Source of the DNA: Girardinichthys multiradiatus
Lineage: Eukaryota; Chordata; Actinopteri; Cyprinodontiformes; Goodeidae
Reading direction: 5' to 3'
Assembly (NCBI RefSeq): GCF_021462225.1
Contig: NC_061804.1
Coordinates: 13,274,740-13,338,739, forward strand
Length of the DNA stretch: 64,000 bases
The notes under the pieces were generated by a model. It made no database searches, had not been told where the DNA came from, and saw only the letters and a list, made by a program, of their open reading frames with translations. Below, one piece after another: positions 49,731 through 60,398 of the stretch. Each line of letters starts with the position of its first letter. Position 1 is the stretch's first letter. A program made the translations under genes and the position numbers.

Positions 49731-50107
49731 TGTGAAGGCACCATTAATGCTGAAAGGTACATACTATTTTAGAGCAACGTAAGCTGCCATCCAAGCAGCA
49801 GGTTTTTCAGGGACGTCCGTGCTTATTTCAGCAAGACAGTACCAAGCCACATTCTGCATGTGTTAAAACAGTGTGGCCTCGTAGTAAAATAGTGTGGGTA
49901 CTAGACTGTCCTGCCTGCGGGCCAGATCCGTCTGCCATTGAAAATGTGTGGCGCATTATGAAGCGCCAAATAAAACAACGAAGACCCCATACTGCTGTGC
50001 AACTGAAGTTGTACATCAAGCAAGAATGGGAAAGGATTCCACCTTCAAAGCTTCAACAATTGGTATTAGGTGTTGGTAAAAGCGAAAGGAATGTAACACA
50101 GTGGTAA
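49731..50107 (+). pseudogene. Outer Tc1 transposase remnant, C-terminal part
   Basis: This continues the gene cut at 48452. gtgaaggcaccattaatgct is followed by a block with F-Q-Q-D-S-T-K-P-H, keeping the second catalytic Asp, and then by PSAIENVWRIMKRQIK with the catalytic Glu. The frame stays open from 49871 to the TAA at 50105-50107. Confidence 0.8.
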
Positions 50108-50335
50108 ACATGCCCCTGTTCCAGCTTTTCTGGAACATGTTGCAAGCATCAAATTCAAAATGTGAGTGAATATTTCCAAAAAAACAGGGTTCAAGTTAAT
50201 CAGTTTGAAAAATGAATATGTTGCCTTCATAGTTTATTCAATTTAATATAGGTTGAACAGAATTTGTAAATCATTGTATTGTGTTTTCATTTATGTTTTG
50301 CACAATGTCCCAACTTCATTGGAATTAGGGTTGTA

Positions 50336-51514
50336 TTAGCATGTTCAAAAAGGTCATGAAGTGCTACAAAACGCTGATCATTTGTTGAATGATTTGTGTA
50401 AAATTAAGTTTCATTCAGTTTTTATAATTGGAGAAAAAAAGTGAATTTACCCTTTTATGTCAAAGCTGTATTAAAAGATTTAATAAAGCTGGCGTGTTAC
50501 TGAGAAATCCCTTGATAAGACATTCTTATCATGTAGGAATTCATGAATTCTGCTTTGCATGGATGACGCCCTTCAGGATCAAAGCAAAATTCCAGTGATC
50601 CATCTGCACCGTCTTCTTTGGGGATCTGCCTTTTGTCACAGATAATGTTGGCTGGTGAAGTCCTCTACTTAGGGCTCGAAGATGTTTTATTCAAATGCCC
50701 GAGGGCAGAGTAGACTGTGACAGTGAACATATGGCAGCAGTCGGCTGCGGGCGGCAACACCAGATAAAACGTTTGTCACATCCTTTAATCTGCCATGTCA
50801 CATATGTGGAGCTCTATACAAAACCATTTGAAAGAGGATTACCATGAAGAAGGGGTTATAGTTAAAGACTTTGCTGGCTAGAGGAATAAGACATATAATG
50901 CAACTTACCTTACGACTATCTTGTTGGCATTTTGACCTTAAAACACACACTTTGTGAACAAACATTACAAAAATAATTTCTTCTGAGGAAGAATTAAAGA
51001 GGACCTGATTCCCTACAAATTATTAAATTAAAGATGACTAATAATTTAATGAAGAATTATTTTTCTAAATTCCATCGTTTATGCTTTCAAGCAACCAATA
51101 GGAGAAAATCCATCAGCGGCAGTGTCAATACTCTCTGTTTGTTTTGCATGTTTCATGGCCTTTTTACTCTGTTTGTAACAGCTCAAAGTCTTTTGGTGCT
51201 TCTTTGAGGGATTGTGCTCATTTTTCATACAAAAGCGTTCTAAATCTGTAATATTCTCAGGCTGTAATGCATGCTTTTTGGATCTTAGATTTTGCAAATA
51301 TCTTTGAGAGTATTGGAAAAGTCTTTGCCTCTTGACTTATTTTTTATATTTTGGCAGATTTGATAGGGTTGATTATCCTGTTATGAAAGCCATAGTTTTT
51401 ATGTTTATATTTTTTAAATAGCTTAATGTTTTTCTTATTTTTCTCATTAAAGGTATTCTTCTGACTTCTAATAGTGCATTCTCAAAGAGGGGACAGTGTC
51501 CTGTGCCCTATTTG
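50336..51514. other. Intron segment, no element recognised
   Basis: AT-rich, unique-looking; no exon seen. Open frames of at most 72 residues are unsupported. Confidence 0.45.
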
Positions 51515-53340
51515 TACTGGTCCCAAGCCCGGATAATTGCAGAGGGTTGTGTCAGGAAGGGCATCCAGTGTAAAACCTTTGCCAAATCTACCATGCAAGT
51601 CAAGTACATGATCAGATCGGTCGAGGCAAGGGTAACGATGAGAGAGAAGAGGAAAGGCAAGAGTCTAGAACTGGGACTTGGAACTTTGAATGTTGGGTTC
51701 AAGCTGTTGGTAAATGAGGACAATGAGAGAGCACAAAGAGCAGAATAAGCTATCATTGTGAATCATGAAGTACCAAAGATCAGTCATGATAAAGTAAGTA
51801 AGGAAAAATATGAAGAGTGGAAAGGCAGTTGGTCCTGATGATATCCATGTGGAGACATAGAAGTGCCTAGGAGAGACAGCAGTAGTGTTTTTGACTAGGA
51901 TGTTCAAAGAGGTCTTAGAGAGTGAGAAGTGTGCTGGTACCAATTTTCAAGAACAAGGGAGATGTGCAGAGTTGTGGCAGAGGAATAAAGTTAAGTCATA
52001 CAATGAAGTTATGGGAAAGTAGTGGAAGCTAGACTGAGGTCAGAAGTGAGCATCTGACCTCATATGAACAGTATGGTTTAATGCCAAGAAAAGGTACTAC
52101 AAATGCAGTATTTGCTTTGAGGATGTCGATCAAGAGAGCAGGTCAGAGGGAACTGCTTTGTGTAGATCTAGAGAAAGCATATGACACGGTGCCAAGAGAG
52201 GAGCTGTGGTATTTTATGAAGAAATCTTGAGTAGCAGAGAAATCTGTTATGGTCCATGACATGTATGAGAGTTGTATGACAGTGGTAAGGTGTGCTGTAG
52301 GTGTGACAGAGGGAGTTCAAGATGGAAGTGGGACTGCATCAATGATTGGCTTTGAGCCCCTTTTTGTTTGCTGTGGTAATGGACAGCTTGACAGATGAAT
52401 TTGGACAGGAATCTCTATGGACCATGATGTTTGCAGGTGACATTGTGATCTGTGATGAGAGTGGAGTAAAATCTAGAGACAGTAAGGTTTGCCCGGGAAA
52501 GTATAAGAATGAAGGTTAGCTGGAGCAAGACAGAATACATGTGTGAATAAGAGGGACCTTAGTGGAGCTGTGAGGTTACAGGGAACAAAAAATATAGATT
52601 ATAGCTTCTAGTAGTCTGTAGTGTTATTTATGGAGTGATTTGATGTTTAATGCATATTTATGATTAATTGTAACAATGATTTTTATGGTGCTGGAAGAAG
52701 CTTGTGGAGTAAAAATTTAATTTCCCAGAAGCTGGTGGATTTTAAGTACTTAGAGTCAACAGTCCAGAGAAACGGTGAGTGTGGAAAGGAGGTGAAGAAA
52801 CATGTCCAAGCAGGTTGAAATGGGTGGAGAAAAGTGTCAGGTGTTCTGTGTGATAAGAGTATCAGCAAGAATGAAAGGAAAAGTGTACAAGACAGTGGTG
52901 AGACCATCAATGTTGTATGGTTTAGAGATACTGGCAATGAGGAAAAGAGAGGAGGGAGAGCTGGATGTAGAAGAGATGAAGCTGTTGGAGTTCTCTTTGG
53001 GAGTGACAAGGATGGATAGGATCAGGAATACGTACATCAGAGGGACAGCTCAAGTTAGATGTGTTGGAGGTAAGGCCAGAGAGGTCAGACTGAGATAGTT
53101 GGACATGTAAAGAGGAGGGAGCTTCTCAGACTCTCTGGGTACATTGGTAGAAGAATGCTGAGGCTGGAACTGCCAGGCAGGAGACCTAGAGAAAGACCAA
53201 TGAGGAGATTTATGGATGGACTAAAAAAGGGCATGAGGGTAGTTGGTGTGAGAGAAGAAGATGAAGAAGGATAGGGTTAGATTGAGACAAATAACTCACT
53301 GTGGAGACCCCTGAAAGGGAAAAGCTGAAAGAAGGATATT
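51515..53340 (+). mobile_element. Decayed RTE-like non-LTR retrotransposon
   Basis: The 5' part (51530-51700) has the leader blocks gtcccaagcccggataattg and ggaagggcatccagtg, then L-G-T-L-N-V-G at the start of an endonuclease. Most of the endonuclease is deleted after about 51750. Reverse transcriptase follows: MPRKGTTNAVFALRMSIKRA and L-C-V-D-L-E-K-A-Y-D-T-V-P-R-E-E-L near 52080-52210. The catalytic F-A-D-D is changed to F-A-G-D at 52430-52441. Downstream come YKTVVRPSMLYGLEILAMRK and FSLGVTRMDRIRNTYIRGTA (52888-53060). The 3' end resembles the RTE-type tail (ggagacccctgaaagggaaaagctgaaagaag). Frames are broken throughout. Confidence 0.82.
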
Positions 53341-53460
53341 CTTTTTCTTGTTTCTAATACCTTTGTCTGATAGTTCAAAAGAGACTACGGTCAGGTTTAG
53401 ATTTTAAATATAAAGCAGCACATCATTGTTCTTTTTAGTTTAAATTTTTTGTTCTAAAAC

Positions 53461-53625
53461 CAGGTGTGATGTGAGCTTGCCTCCTCGACGCAGGCCATTA
53501 TGGGTTCAAGTCCCAGCCGGTTGACCTTTGCTGCATGTCTTCTCCCTTCTCGCCACCCCTTTCCTGTCAGTTCACTTTTGAAACTAAAGGCCACTAGTGC
53601 CAGTAAAAATCAAGAAAATCCAAAG
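53461..53625 (+). repeat. tRNA-derived SINE of the 11934 family
   Basis: The B box gggttcaagtccc is followed by ccggttgacctttgctgcatg, gccacccctttcctgtcag and aaaggccactagtgccag. The 5' head is shortened. Confidence 0.8.
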
Positions 53626-54528
53626 TAAACTTGTTATATAGGTCTGTGCCAGTTTTTCAAATTCTGTTTGATACCACGTCAAGATTTAACATGTTGGGAC
53701 CTAAAGTTGAGTCTTGTGGAACTCCGTACTTGAAGTTCAACGAAATGGATGTTTTCTAAATTAAATCAGTGAGACTTTAACATTGTCATTTAAAATGTTT
53801 AACAGCATATTGTTTGTAAAATAGAGAACTGAACAAAACATGGGCATGCCAACCTAAAGAAAGGTTTTTGTAAAACCTATATTTAAATAATTACTGGTCT
53901 ATTTAGTTTAAAACTTTATTGGTGTACTGAGGATGCCAGCCACATACCTTTATTTGGATGTCTGAGATCATTAATACATGCATTAGATTTGTAGCTTTAC
54001 TTCATTGCCCATATAATGTGCCCACCCCCTTTCTGCACAGTTTCAAGTTTCTCTTTATGTGCCTTTTTTGCATTTGTTTACTCTAAACAGCAAAACTGGT
54101 GTCACTTGGCTTATTTTGTAAGGTTAGCTTGCAGTGTGTAAGTGGAGTGTTCAGCTACCTCTTTACGGTCTGGGTGAAATATCAAAGAACGCTGCGGCAG
54201 ATTGGAAATAATGTATTTTCAATATTTTCTATTTTAAATTGTGCATTGTTTTATGCTATTCATAGTTTGTAACCTAGCAGTATAAATACAGATGCATATG
54301 TGCAATATTTATTTAAAAAATACTGTGACCATTTATAATAACAAAACATACAATACAAACAAAGGTGAAAGTTTCAGATGAGGCTCTGGTTTAAAAACAC
54401 CTTGAATGCAAAAACAAAAATCCACTTTTCTTGTATGAAGGGTTCTTTCTAAGATAGGCTGGGACCGGGATGTGCTTTTTCTAGGGACTGCTATCCTTTT
54501 GAAGAAAAGCAATAACATCAACAGAATA
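53626..54528. other. Intron segment with a possible decayed repeat
   Basis: Bases 53640-53760 (gggacctaaagttgagtcttgtggaactcc) loosely resemble a dispersed fish repeat. Otherwise AT-rich and unrecognised. Confidence 0.4.
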
Positions 54529-56138
54529 CAGGTCCTTCTCAAAATATTAGCATATTGTGATAAAGTTCATTATTTTCCATAATGTCATGATGAAAATTTA
54601 ACATTCATATATTTTAGATTCATTGCACACTAACTGAAATATTTCAGGTCTTTTATTGTCTTAATACGGAAGATTTTGGCATACAGCTCATGAAAACCCA
54701 AAATTCCTATCTCACAAAATTAGCATATCATTAAAAGGGTCTCTAAACGAGCTATGAACCTAATCATCTGAATCAACGAGTTAACTCTAAACACCCACAA
54801 AAGATTCCTGAGGCCTTTAAAACTCCCAGCCTGGTTCATCACTCAAAACCCCAATCATGGGTAAGACTGCCGACCTGACTGCTGTCCAGAAGGCCACTAT
54901 TGACACCCTCAAGCAAGAGGGTAAGACACAGAAAGAAATTTTTGAACGAATAGGCTGTTCCCAGAGTGCTGTATCAAGGCACCTCAGTGGGAAGTCTGTG
55001 GGAAGGAAAAAGTGTGGCAGAAAACGCTGCACAACGAGAAGAGGTGACCGGACCCTGAGGAAGATTGTGGAGAAGGGCTGATTTCAGACCTTGGGGGACC
55101 TGCGGAAGCAGTGGACTGAGTCTGGAGTAGAAACATCCAGAGCCACCGTGCACAGGCGTGTGCAGGAAATGGGCTACAGGTGCCGCATTCCCCAGGTCAA
55201 GCCACTTTTGAACCAGAAACAGCGGCAGAAGCGCCTGACCTGGGCTACAGAGAAGCAGCACTGGACTGTTGCTCAGTGGTCCAAAGTACTTTTTTTGGAT
55301 GAAAGCAAATTCTGCATGTCATTCGGAAATCAAGGTGCCAGAGTCTGGAGGAAGACTGGGGAGAAGAAAATGCCAAAATGCCAGAAGTCCAGTGGCAAGT
55401 ACCCACAGTCAATGATGGTCTGGGGTGCCGTGTCAGCTGCTGGTGTTGGTCCACTGTGTTTTATCAAGGGCAGGGTCAATGCAGCTAGCTATCAGGAGAT
55501 TTTGGAGCACTTCATGCTTCCATCTGCTGAAAAGCTTTATGGAGATGAAGATTTCATTTTTCAGCACGACCTGGCACCTGCTCACAGTGCCAAAACCACT
55601 GGTAAATGGTTTACTTACCATGGTATCAGTGTGCTCAATTGGCCTGCCAACTCTCCTAACCTGAACCCCATAGAGAATCTGTGGGATATTGTGAAGAGAA
55701 CGTTGAGAGACTCAAGACCCAACACTCTGGATGAGCTAAAGTCCGCTATCGAAGCATCCTGGGCCTCCATAAGACCTCAGCAGTGCCACAGGCTGATTGC
55801 CTCCATGCCACGTCGCATTGAAGCAGTCATTTCTGCAAAAGGATTCCTGACCAAGTATTGAGTGCATAACTGTACATGATTATTTGAATGTTGACGTTTT
55901 TTGTATTAAAAACACTTTTCTTTTATTGGTCGGATGAAATATGCTAATTTTGTGAGATAGGAATTTTGGGTTTTCATGAGCTGTATGCCAAAATCATCCG
56001 TATTAAGACAATAAAAGACCTGAAATATTTCAGTAAGTGTGCAATGAATCTAAAATATATGAATCTTAAATTTTCATCATGACATTATGGAAAATAATGA
56101 ACTTTATCACAATATGCTAATATTTTGAGAAGGACCTG
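54529..56138 (+). mobile_element. Full-length Tc1-type transposon, copy 3 (1,610 bp)
   Basis: Same ends and exact length as copies 1 and 2, with TA at 54527-54528 and 56139-56140. It lies in the sense orientation of the host gene, inside the intron between the EF-hand exons; its right end is 358 bp from exon B. Its transposase has one nonsense codon. Confidence 0.95.
54857..55861 (+). pseudogene. Tc1 transposase with one nonsense codon (copy 3)
   Basis: The frame is collinear with copy 1 over 334 codons. Codon 75 (55079-55081) is TGA where copies 1 and 2 have CGA (Arg), a typical CpG-to-TpG transition. Further changes relative to copy 1 include I-F-E for I-S-E in the helix-turn-helix, F-L-D-E-S for F-S-D-E-S next to the first Asp, F-T-Y-H-G for F-T-D-H-G, and S-P-N-L-N-P for S-P-D-L-N-P before the catalytic Glu. 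The catalytic Asp, Asp and Glu themselves are present. Confidence 0.92.
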
Positions 56139-56496
56139 TATATAATCCAACTGGCAGATATTGAACAGCTTAACATGTATTCAAAGATGGCTCCCAAAAA
56201 CAGGCAGTGATAAAGTAATACAAGGAGTCAAACATAACAATGCAGGAACATGTAGTGCAAAACTATGAATGTATTTGAGTGCTTTGTGGTCTCTAAATAC
56301 AGATCCTTATTTTTTGAGCATTTGACACCTTGTCTTTAACATGTTGTTTTCTTTTTTAAATTATGTATAATCTAATTGGAAGAAAGTTCATAGCTTTAAT
56401 AAGATGTTTAAATTTTTTAGCTTTGGCTATTCAAACTTTTGTTGTTTTTTTCTTTATAAGGCTTAATGATGCATTCTACCCTTTTCTTGACCTTAG

Positions 56497-56617
56497 ATCT
56501 CAATGAAGGAGCATCTGGAGAGCAGTCCTTTAGAGTGCACTATGCAAGACCTGCTTCGTTATGATGACTACAACAATGACGGACATCTTAGCCTTCAGGA
56601 GTTTTACACAACTTTCC
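56497..56617 (+). CDS. fstl4: Follistatin-like 4 (FSTL4/5 family), internal exon B with second EF-hand
   Basis: This 121-bp exon follows a pyrimidine-rich acceptor (ttcttgaccttag) and ends at a near-perfect donor, C|GTAAGT. It opens in phase 0, matching the end of exon A, and closes in phase 1. It encodes 40 residues, starting ISMKEHLESSPLECTMQD. Bases 56566-56601 encode a second canonical EF-hand loop, DYNNDGHLSLQE. The stretch QDLLRYDDYNND is closer to FSTL4 (Leu-Leu-Arg-Phe-Asp-Asp-Tyr-Asn) than to FSTL5 (Leu-Leu-Lys-Tyr-Asp-Asp-Phe-Asn), as I recall them. The split last codon fits the conserved Gln just before the first Ig domain. Together the two exons form one EF-hand pair likely to bind calcium. 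Tc1 copy 3 ends only 358 bp before this exon. The next exon was not found in the window. Confidence 0.82.
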
Positions 56618-57039
56618 GTAAGTTTTTTTCCACAATGTTTTGACTTCAACAGTCTTTCATCGCCTTGAGAGAGACCGTAATGTCTTTGACTACTGCGTTT
56701 TAAAGATGCACCACTCGGACATTTGTGGCAGGTTTACTATCTTCGGTTTTTGTAAAGCTTTGACCTGGTGATACCTATTTTAGTCTATTACGATTTCTCA
56801 TTTGAAGTCATAATACAGTATAAGAAGATATAACAATGGCATTGAAAATATTTAATTGTAGCATTTCTACCATGAGCGGTCGTTAGATGTTTATGGTAGG
56901 AGCAGAGGCATCAAGATCTGTGTTAGCAAAAAAAAAACGTTTTTTTGATTAAGACAAAATCAATAGCAATTAGCAAGGTTATTGAGCATTAAAAAACAGC
57001 TGTTTCTGTGTCCATTCCTTCAAAATTGTAGCTCCTTAC

Positions 57040-57540
57040 CTTCCATCCAGCCATCCATCTGTCCATTGTCTACCGCTTATCTGAGATCAGGTCGTGGGGA
57101 TAACAGGTCCAGGAGGGAACCCTCTCTTCAGCGAAATCCTCCAACTCATTCTGGGGGATCCCAAGGCGTTTCCAGGCCAGTCGGGATTCATAGTCCCTCC
57201 AGCAAGTTCTGGGTCATCCCCTGGGTCTCCTCCAAGAGGAACATGCCCAGCATCCTAATCAGATGCCCGAACCACCTCAGCTGACTCGTTTCGATTCAGA
57301 GCAGCGGCTCAACTTTGAGCCCCCCTCGGATGATGGAACCCATTGCCCTATCTCTAAGGCTGAGTCCAGCTACCTTTTGGAGGAAGCTCATTTTGGCTAT
57401 CTGTATCTGGGATCTCCTTCTTGTCTGATGGCCATAGGTGGGGGTTGGAACATAGACAGCCTGGTAAATCGAGAGCTTTACTTTTTGGCTCAATACTTTT
57501 TTCACCACAGCTGACTGAAGCAGCACCCGCATTACTATAG
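57040..57540 (-). mobile_element. Non-LTR retrotransposon 3' fragment (reverse transcriptase end)
   Basis: Read on the minus strand, 57296-57532 encodes KVLSQKVKLSIYQAVYVPT, then T-Y-G-H and S-F-L-Q-K-V-A-G-L-S-L-R-D-R, the conserved stretch after the reverse-transcriptase core of a fish LINE. Downstream on that strand (57290-57090) continue blocks corresponding to R-W-F-G-H-L-like and G-R-P-type C-terminal sequence, now broken. The family is different from the RTE-like element at 51515. The clade is left unassigned. Confidence 0.7.
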
Positions 57541-57917
57541 ACGTAGCCCCAACTTGTCTGTCCTTCCCACTTTCTATCCTGACATCACGTCATCAAGACT
57601 CCATTCAGCCTTCCTGTTATCTGCTGACAATCTTGTTCTCTCTCACTTCCTTTTAACTTTAACATGTCTCTATGTCCCAGAAAATTACATCTCTCTTTCC
57701 TCTGACTTAATTTTAAACACCTTATCAGTACTGAAAAATGCCAACATTAAAGAGTGTTTAGTTTTACTATCTCCGTGGATCTCCTTTATATATATATAAC
57801 ACAGTTTAAAATTTTAAGCGCAAAATAAAATGTTGGTCCTTCCCAAGAAATGTATTGTTGACTATAAATGGCATTTCAACTCATTCAGTCAAAATTAAAT
57901 CCTTTGCTTTCATTTGT
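57541..57917. other. Intron segment, no element recognised
   Basis: Ends with the 12-bp target copy gctttcatttgt of the adjacent SINE. No exon seen. Confidence 0.45.
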
Positions 57918-58287
57918 AGGGCTGCACGGTGGCGCAGTTGGTAGCACTGTTGCCTTGCAGCAAGAAGGTCCTGGGTTCGATTCCCGGCCTGGGGTCTTTC
58001 TGCATGGAGTTTGCATGTTCTCCCCGTGCATGCGTGGGTTCTCACCGGGTACTCCGGCTTCCTCCCACAGTCCAAAGACATGCCTGTTAGGTTAATTGGT
58101 CACTCTAAAATTGACCTTAGGTGTGTGAACAAGTGTGTGCATGGTTGTTTGTGTGTTGCCCTGCGATGGACTGGTGACCTGTCCAGGGTGTACCCCGCCT
58201 CTCGCCCATAGACTGCTGGAGATAGGCACCAGCTCCCCCGCGACCCACTATGGAATAAGCGGTAGAAAATGACTGACTGACTGACTG
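57918..58287 (+). mobile_element. Well-preserved tRNA-headed SINE with 12-bp target duplication
   Basis: Flanked by a perfect 12-bp duplication, gctttcatttgt, at 57906-57917 and 58288-58299. The head has A-box-like ggcgcagttggtagc and B-box gggttcgattccc. The body includes tttgcatgttctccccgtgc, tcccacagtccaaagacatg, ttaggttaattggtcactct and ctgcgatggactggtgacct, with gataggcaccagctcccccg near the end. The tail is a (gact)n run. Target-primed insertion and little decay indicate a comparatively recent event. Other copies lie at 706/2563 and 4108. Confidence 0.9.
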
Positions 58288-58299
58288 GCTTTCATTTGT

Positions 58300-60227
58300 C
58301 TCCACTTCAATAAATATGTTGGCTATACTTAGAAATCAAAGCTTTCTATTTCCGGTAATTAGAAGCTTGTCAATGTGCCATCCTCTCCATTCATAGTCAC
58401 CACTGCAGCAATCAGGATAAAAGTGTTTCAGCAATAGATCAAATGAAAACTGCACAGTAGAACATGTGCCCAGGCTCAGCCTTGATTATAGCATCTGGAG
58501 CTGTTATGATCACCTTTGAGGTTTAGGCTGAAGGACTGCTGAGAGTCTCAGCAGCTTCCACCTTATCAAGACCAATATTCACAATTCTCTCACTGATACT
58601 ACTGTAACACCAAACTAAGTCAAATGTTCTATCGTAATGGTGACCTGTTTGTGTCTAAAAAACATTTTTTTCCTCTCCAAATGTTAGCTCAAACATCGTT
58701 AAAACAAGGTCAAATATGGTAATGGAAAACTTTCCAGTACAGCAGTTAACAATGGCATGTGGTCATTTCCAAGGCTTTCAGTTCAGCTTCTACCAATCTA
58801 TTAATCTTAACCGTGAATTCACACCTAATGAGTGTTTTAGTGGAACACTTCTTACCTTTGTTCGTTACTTTTTTTTCCCTTTCCAGATGGGTAGTGGACA
58901 TAAGTCTCACTGTATCTATCGACCTGCAGATTTGTTTGTGGGGCTTTAGGCTGGGTTTGTCAATGCATTTTATGTTTGACAAGCAGCGGAAGAGGCAGGT
59001 AGGGACCAATAACAAGCTATTGTTCAGATAAAGCTCAAGGTTAAGTGTCGGTCTGCAGAAAGGCAACATCTAGAGGGAGTCATTATAGATGAGTGGCACA
59101 TCTGGTATTTTAGGTCATGTGGATGCTGTTAAATGTGTAATTTAGTATGATTGTGTGAGTATGTGTGTCTTGGAATAATCTAAATTCTCAATCCAGTGAG
59201 GGATCTGGGAAACAGCAGAGCCAGGAGTCGCAGGTGTGCTTTGCGGGGTGGAAATTGACGATGCGCATTTAAACTTGGAAAGAAGAATACAAATTATGTA
59301 CCTAAATTATGTTTTGTTTATGGCTAGTTTTCATGCCAAATGTCTGATTTTAGGTGAGCATTTTCCGCACAGCTCCTGGTGGCATTTAATAGTCCTTTAA
59401 AATTAAAACTGTAGAAAGTACCCCTTGAACTTTTTCAGATTACAAATAAAAATGTATCTTCTGGTAGTTTTATATGATGGACTGTGGGTCTTCCAAGTGC
59501 CATTTTTGGAAGGTTTTTGTGTGGCCCTCAAACACAATTCAAGAATGATAGAGATTTGACTCACCAGCATAGTAGGCTGAGGCAGAGGAAAACCTTTGAA
59601 ATTATTTTTAGGGATTTTCAAGTTTGGAGGCTTTTTAAAAAAGAACTGAAATTCTTGCTTCCATCTTAACTTCATTGTAAATGGAACTACAAACATCCAG
59701 TGACTATTTAAAAGCAGACATGGGCCCACTTATTATTATTATATTAAACTTAGCCAAATACAACAAGCATTTTACAAAAAAGTGTAATCAGCATCCCATT
59801 CTTGTTACTGAGAATAGAAAAAAAAAATGTCTAGAGCAAGATACTAAAAAATAACTTACAAAATTAAGAAATTGTTTTGTGTTTTTTTTTTTTTTTTTTT
59901 AAATGTGGATTTTTGTGGCAAATACTGTCAACTTGACAATTTTGGCTCATGTGATAAAACGTTTCTACACTACTGATACACTAACAAAAAGTTGACACAA
60001 AGGTGAAGTCAAATGACAATTATAATGAACAGTGCCCCCTTTAATCTGATACCCCTAAATAAAACCCAACCCAGTTGACATTCTCACAGCAAATGTATTT
60101 ATGAGATTAAAATACACACAAGTGGACTATTTGCTAATTAGGTGACTTCTGAAGTAAGTTGGATCCACTTGGCTTTATTTAGCGTGATCACAATAAAGGG
60201 GCAAAATTCTTGTACACATCAAACTTT
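58300..60227. other. Intron segment, no element recognised
   Basis: AT-rich with a T-run at 59882-59900. Open frames of up to 108 residues on both strands overlap one another and show no domain or splice signals. Confidence 0.4.
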
Positions 60228-60398
60228 TAGATGTTTTTTTGTAAAACAAAATATAAAGATAAAAACGTTGTCATTTGTCTTCCACTTAGAAATGTTTCAC
60301 TACTTTGTATTGGTCTATCACAAAGTCCCCATAAAAACACTAAAGTGCGTAATGACAACGGGACAAAATGTGAAAAAGTTAATGGGGCTTTAACCTTT
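60228..60398. repeat. Tc1-like terminal fragment (18231 type)
   Basis: catttgtcttccacttagaa, ttggtctatcacaaagtccc and gggacaaaatgtgaaaaagtt follow the order of the inward end of a common fish Tc1-like terminal region (recalled). No transposase part is attached. Confidence 0.5.

Larger units (their letters stand above)
47726..50333 (+). mobile_element. Outer Tc1-type element, split by an inner Tc1 element
   Basis: Ends are inverted repeats of roughly 100 bp: left CAACCCCAATTCCCACGTAG, and right, read inward, CAACCCTAATTCCAATGAAG. They are flanked by TA at 47724-47725 and 50334-50335. Matching inner blocks (atacaatgatttgcaaattc with ttcaacctatattcaatt) confirm pairing. The inner element (48455-49728) splits it. 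Without the inner element and one TA it is about 1.3 kb and lacks most of the transposase DNA-binding region, apparently through an internal deletion near 48150. Confidence 0.88.
46193..56496 (+). other. Intron between EF-hand exons A and B (10,304 bp, phase 0)
   Basis: The donor is GTGGGT and the acceptor is ttcttgaccttag. The phase-0 junction joins ...DELEK to ISMKEH... without disturbing the frame. Much of the intron is mobile DNA: a nested Tc1 pair (47726-50333), a decayed RTE-like LINE (51515-53340), a SINE (53461-53625) and Tc1 copy 3 (54529-56138). These elements account for well over half of its length. Confidence 0.8.

Noticed and set aside
57868..58305. Open frames on both strands in the young SINE, and a possible tRNA gene at its head
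   Set aside because: The polymerase III boxes belong to a SINE with a 12-bp target duplication; no full tRNA cloverleaf was drawn.
58746..59069. 107-residue minus-strand frame overlapping 77- and 90-residue plus-strand frames
   Set aside because: Three overlapping frames on opposite strands without domains look like chance in AT-rich intron.
59403..59729. 108-residue minus-strand frame
   Set aside because: Lys/Phe/Asn-rich, no motif, no exon signals.
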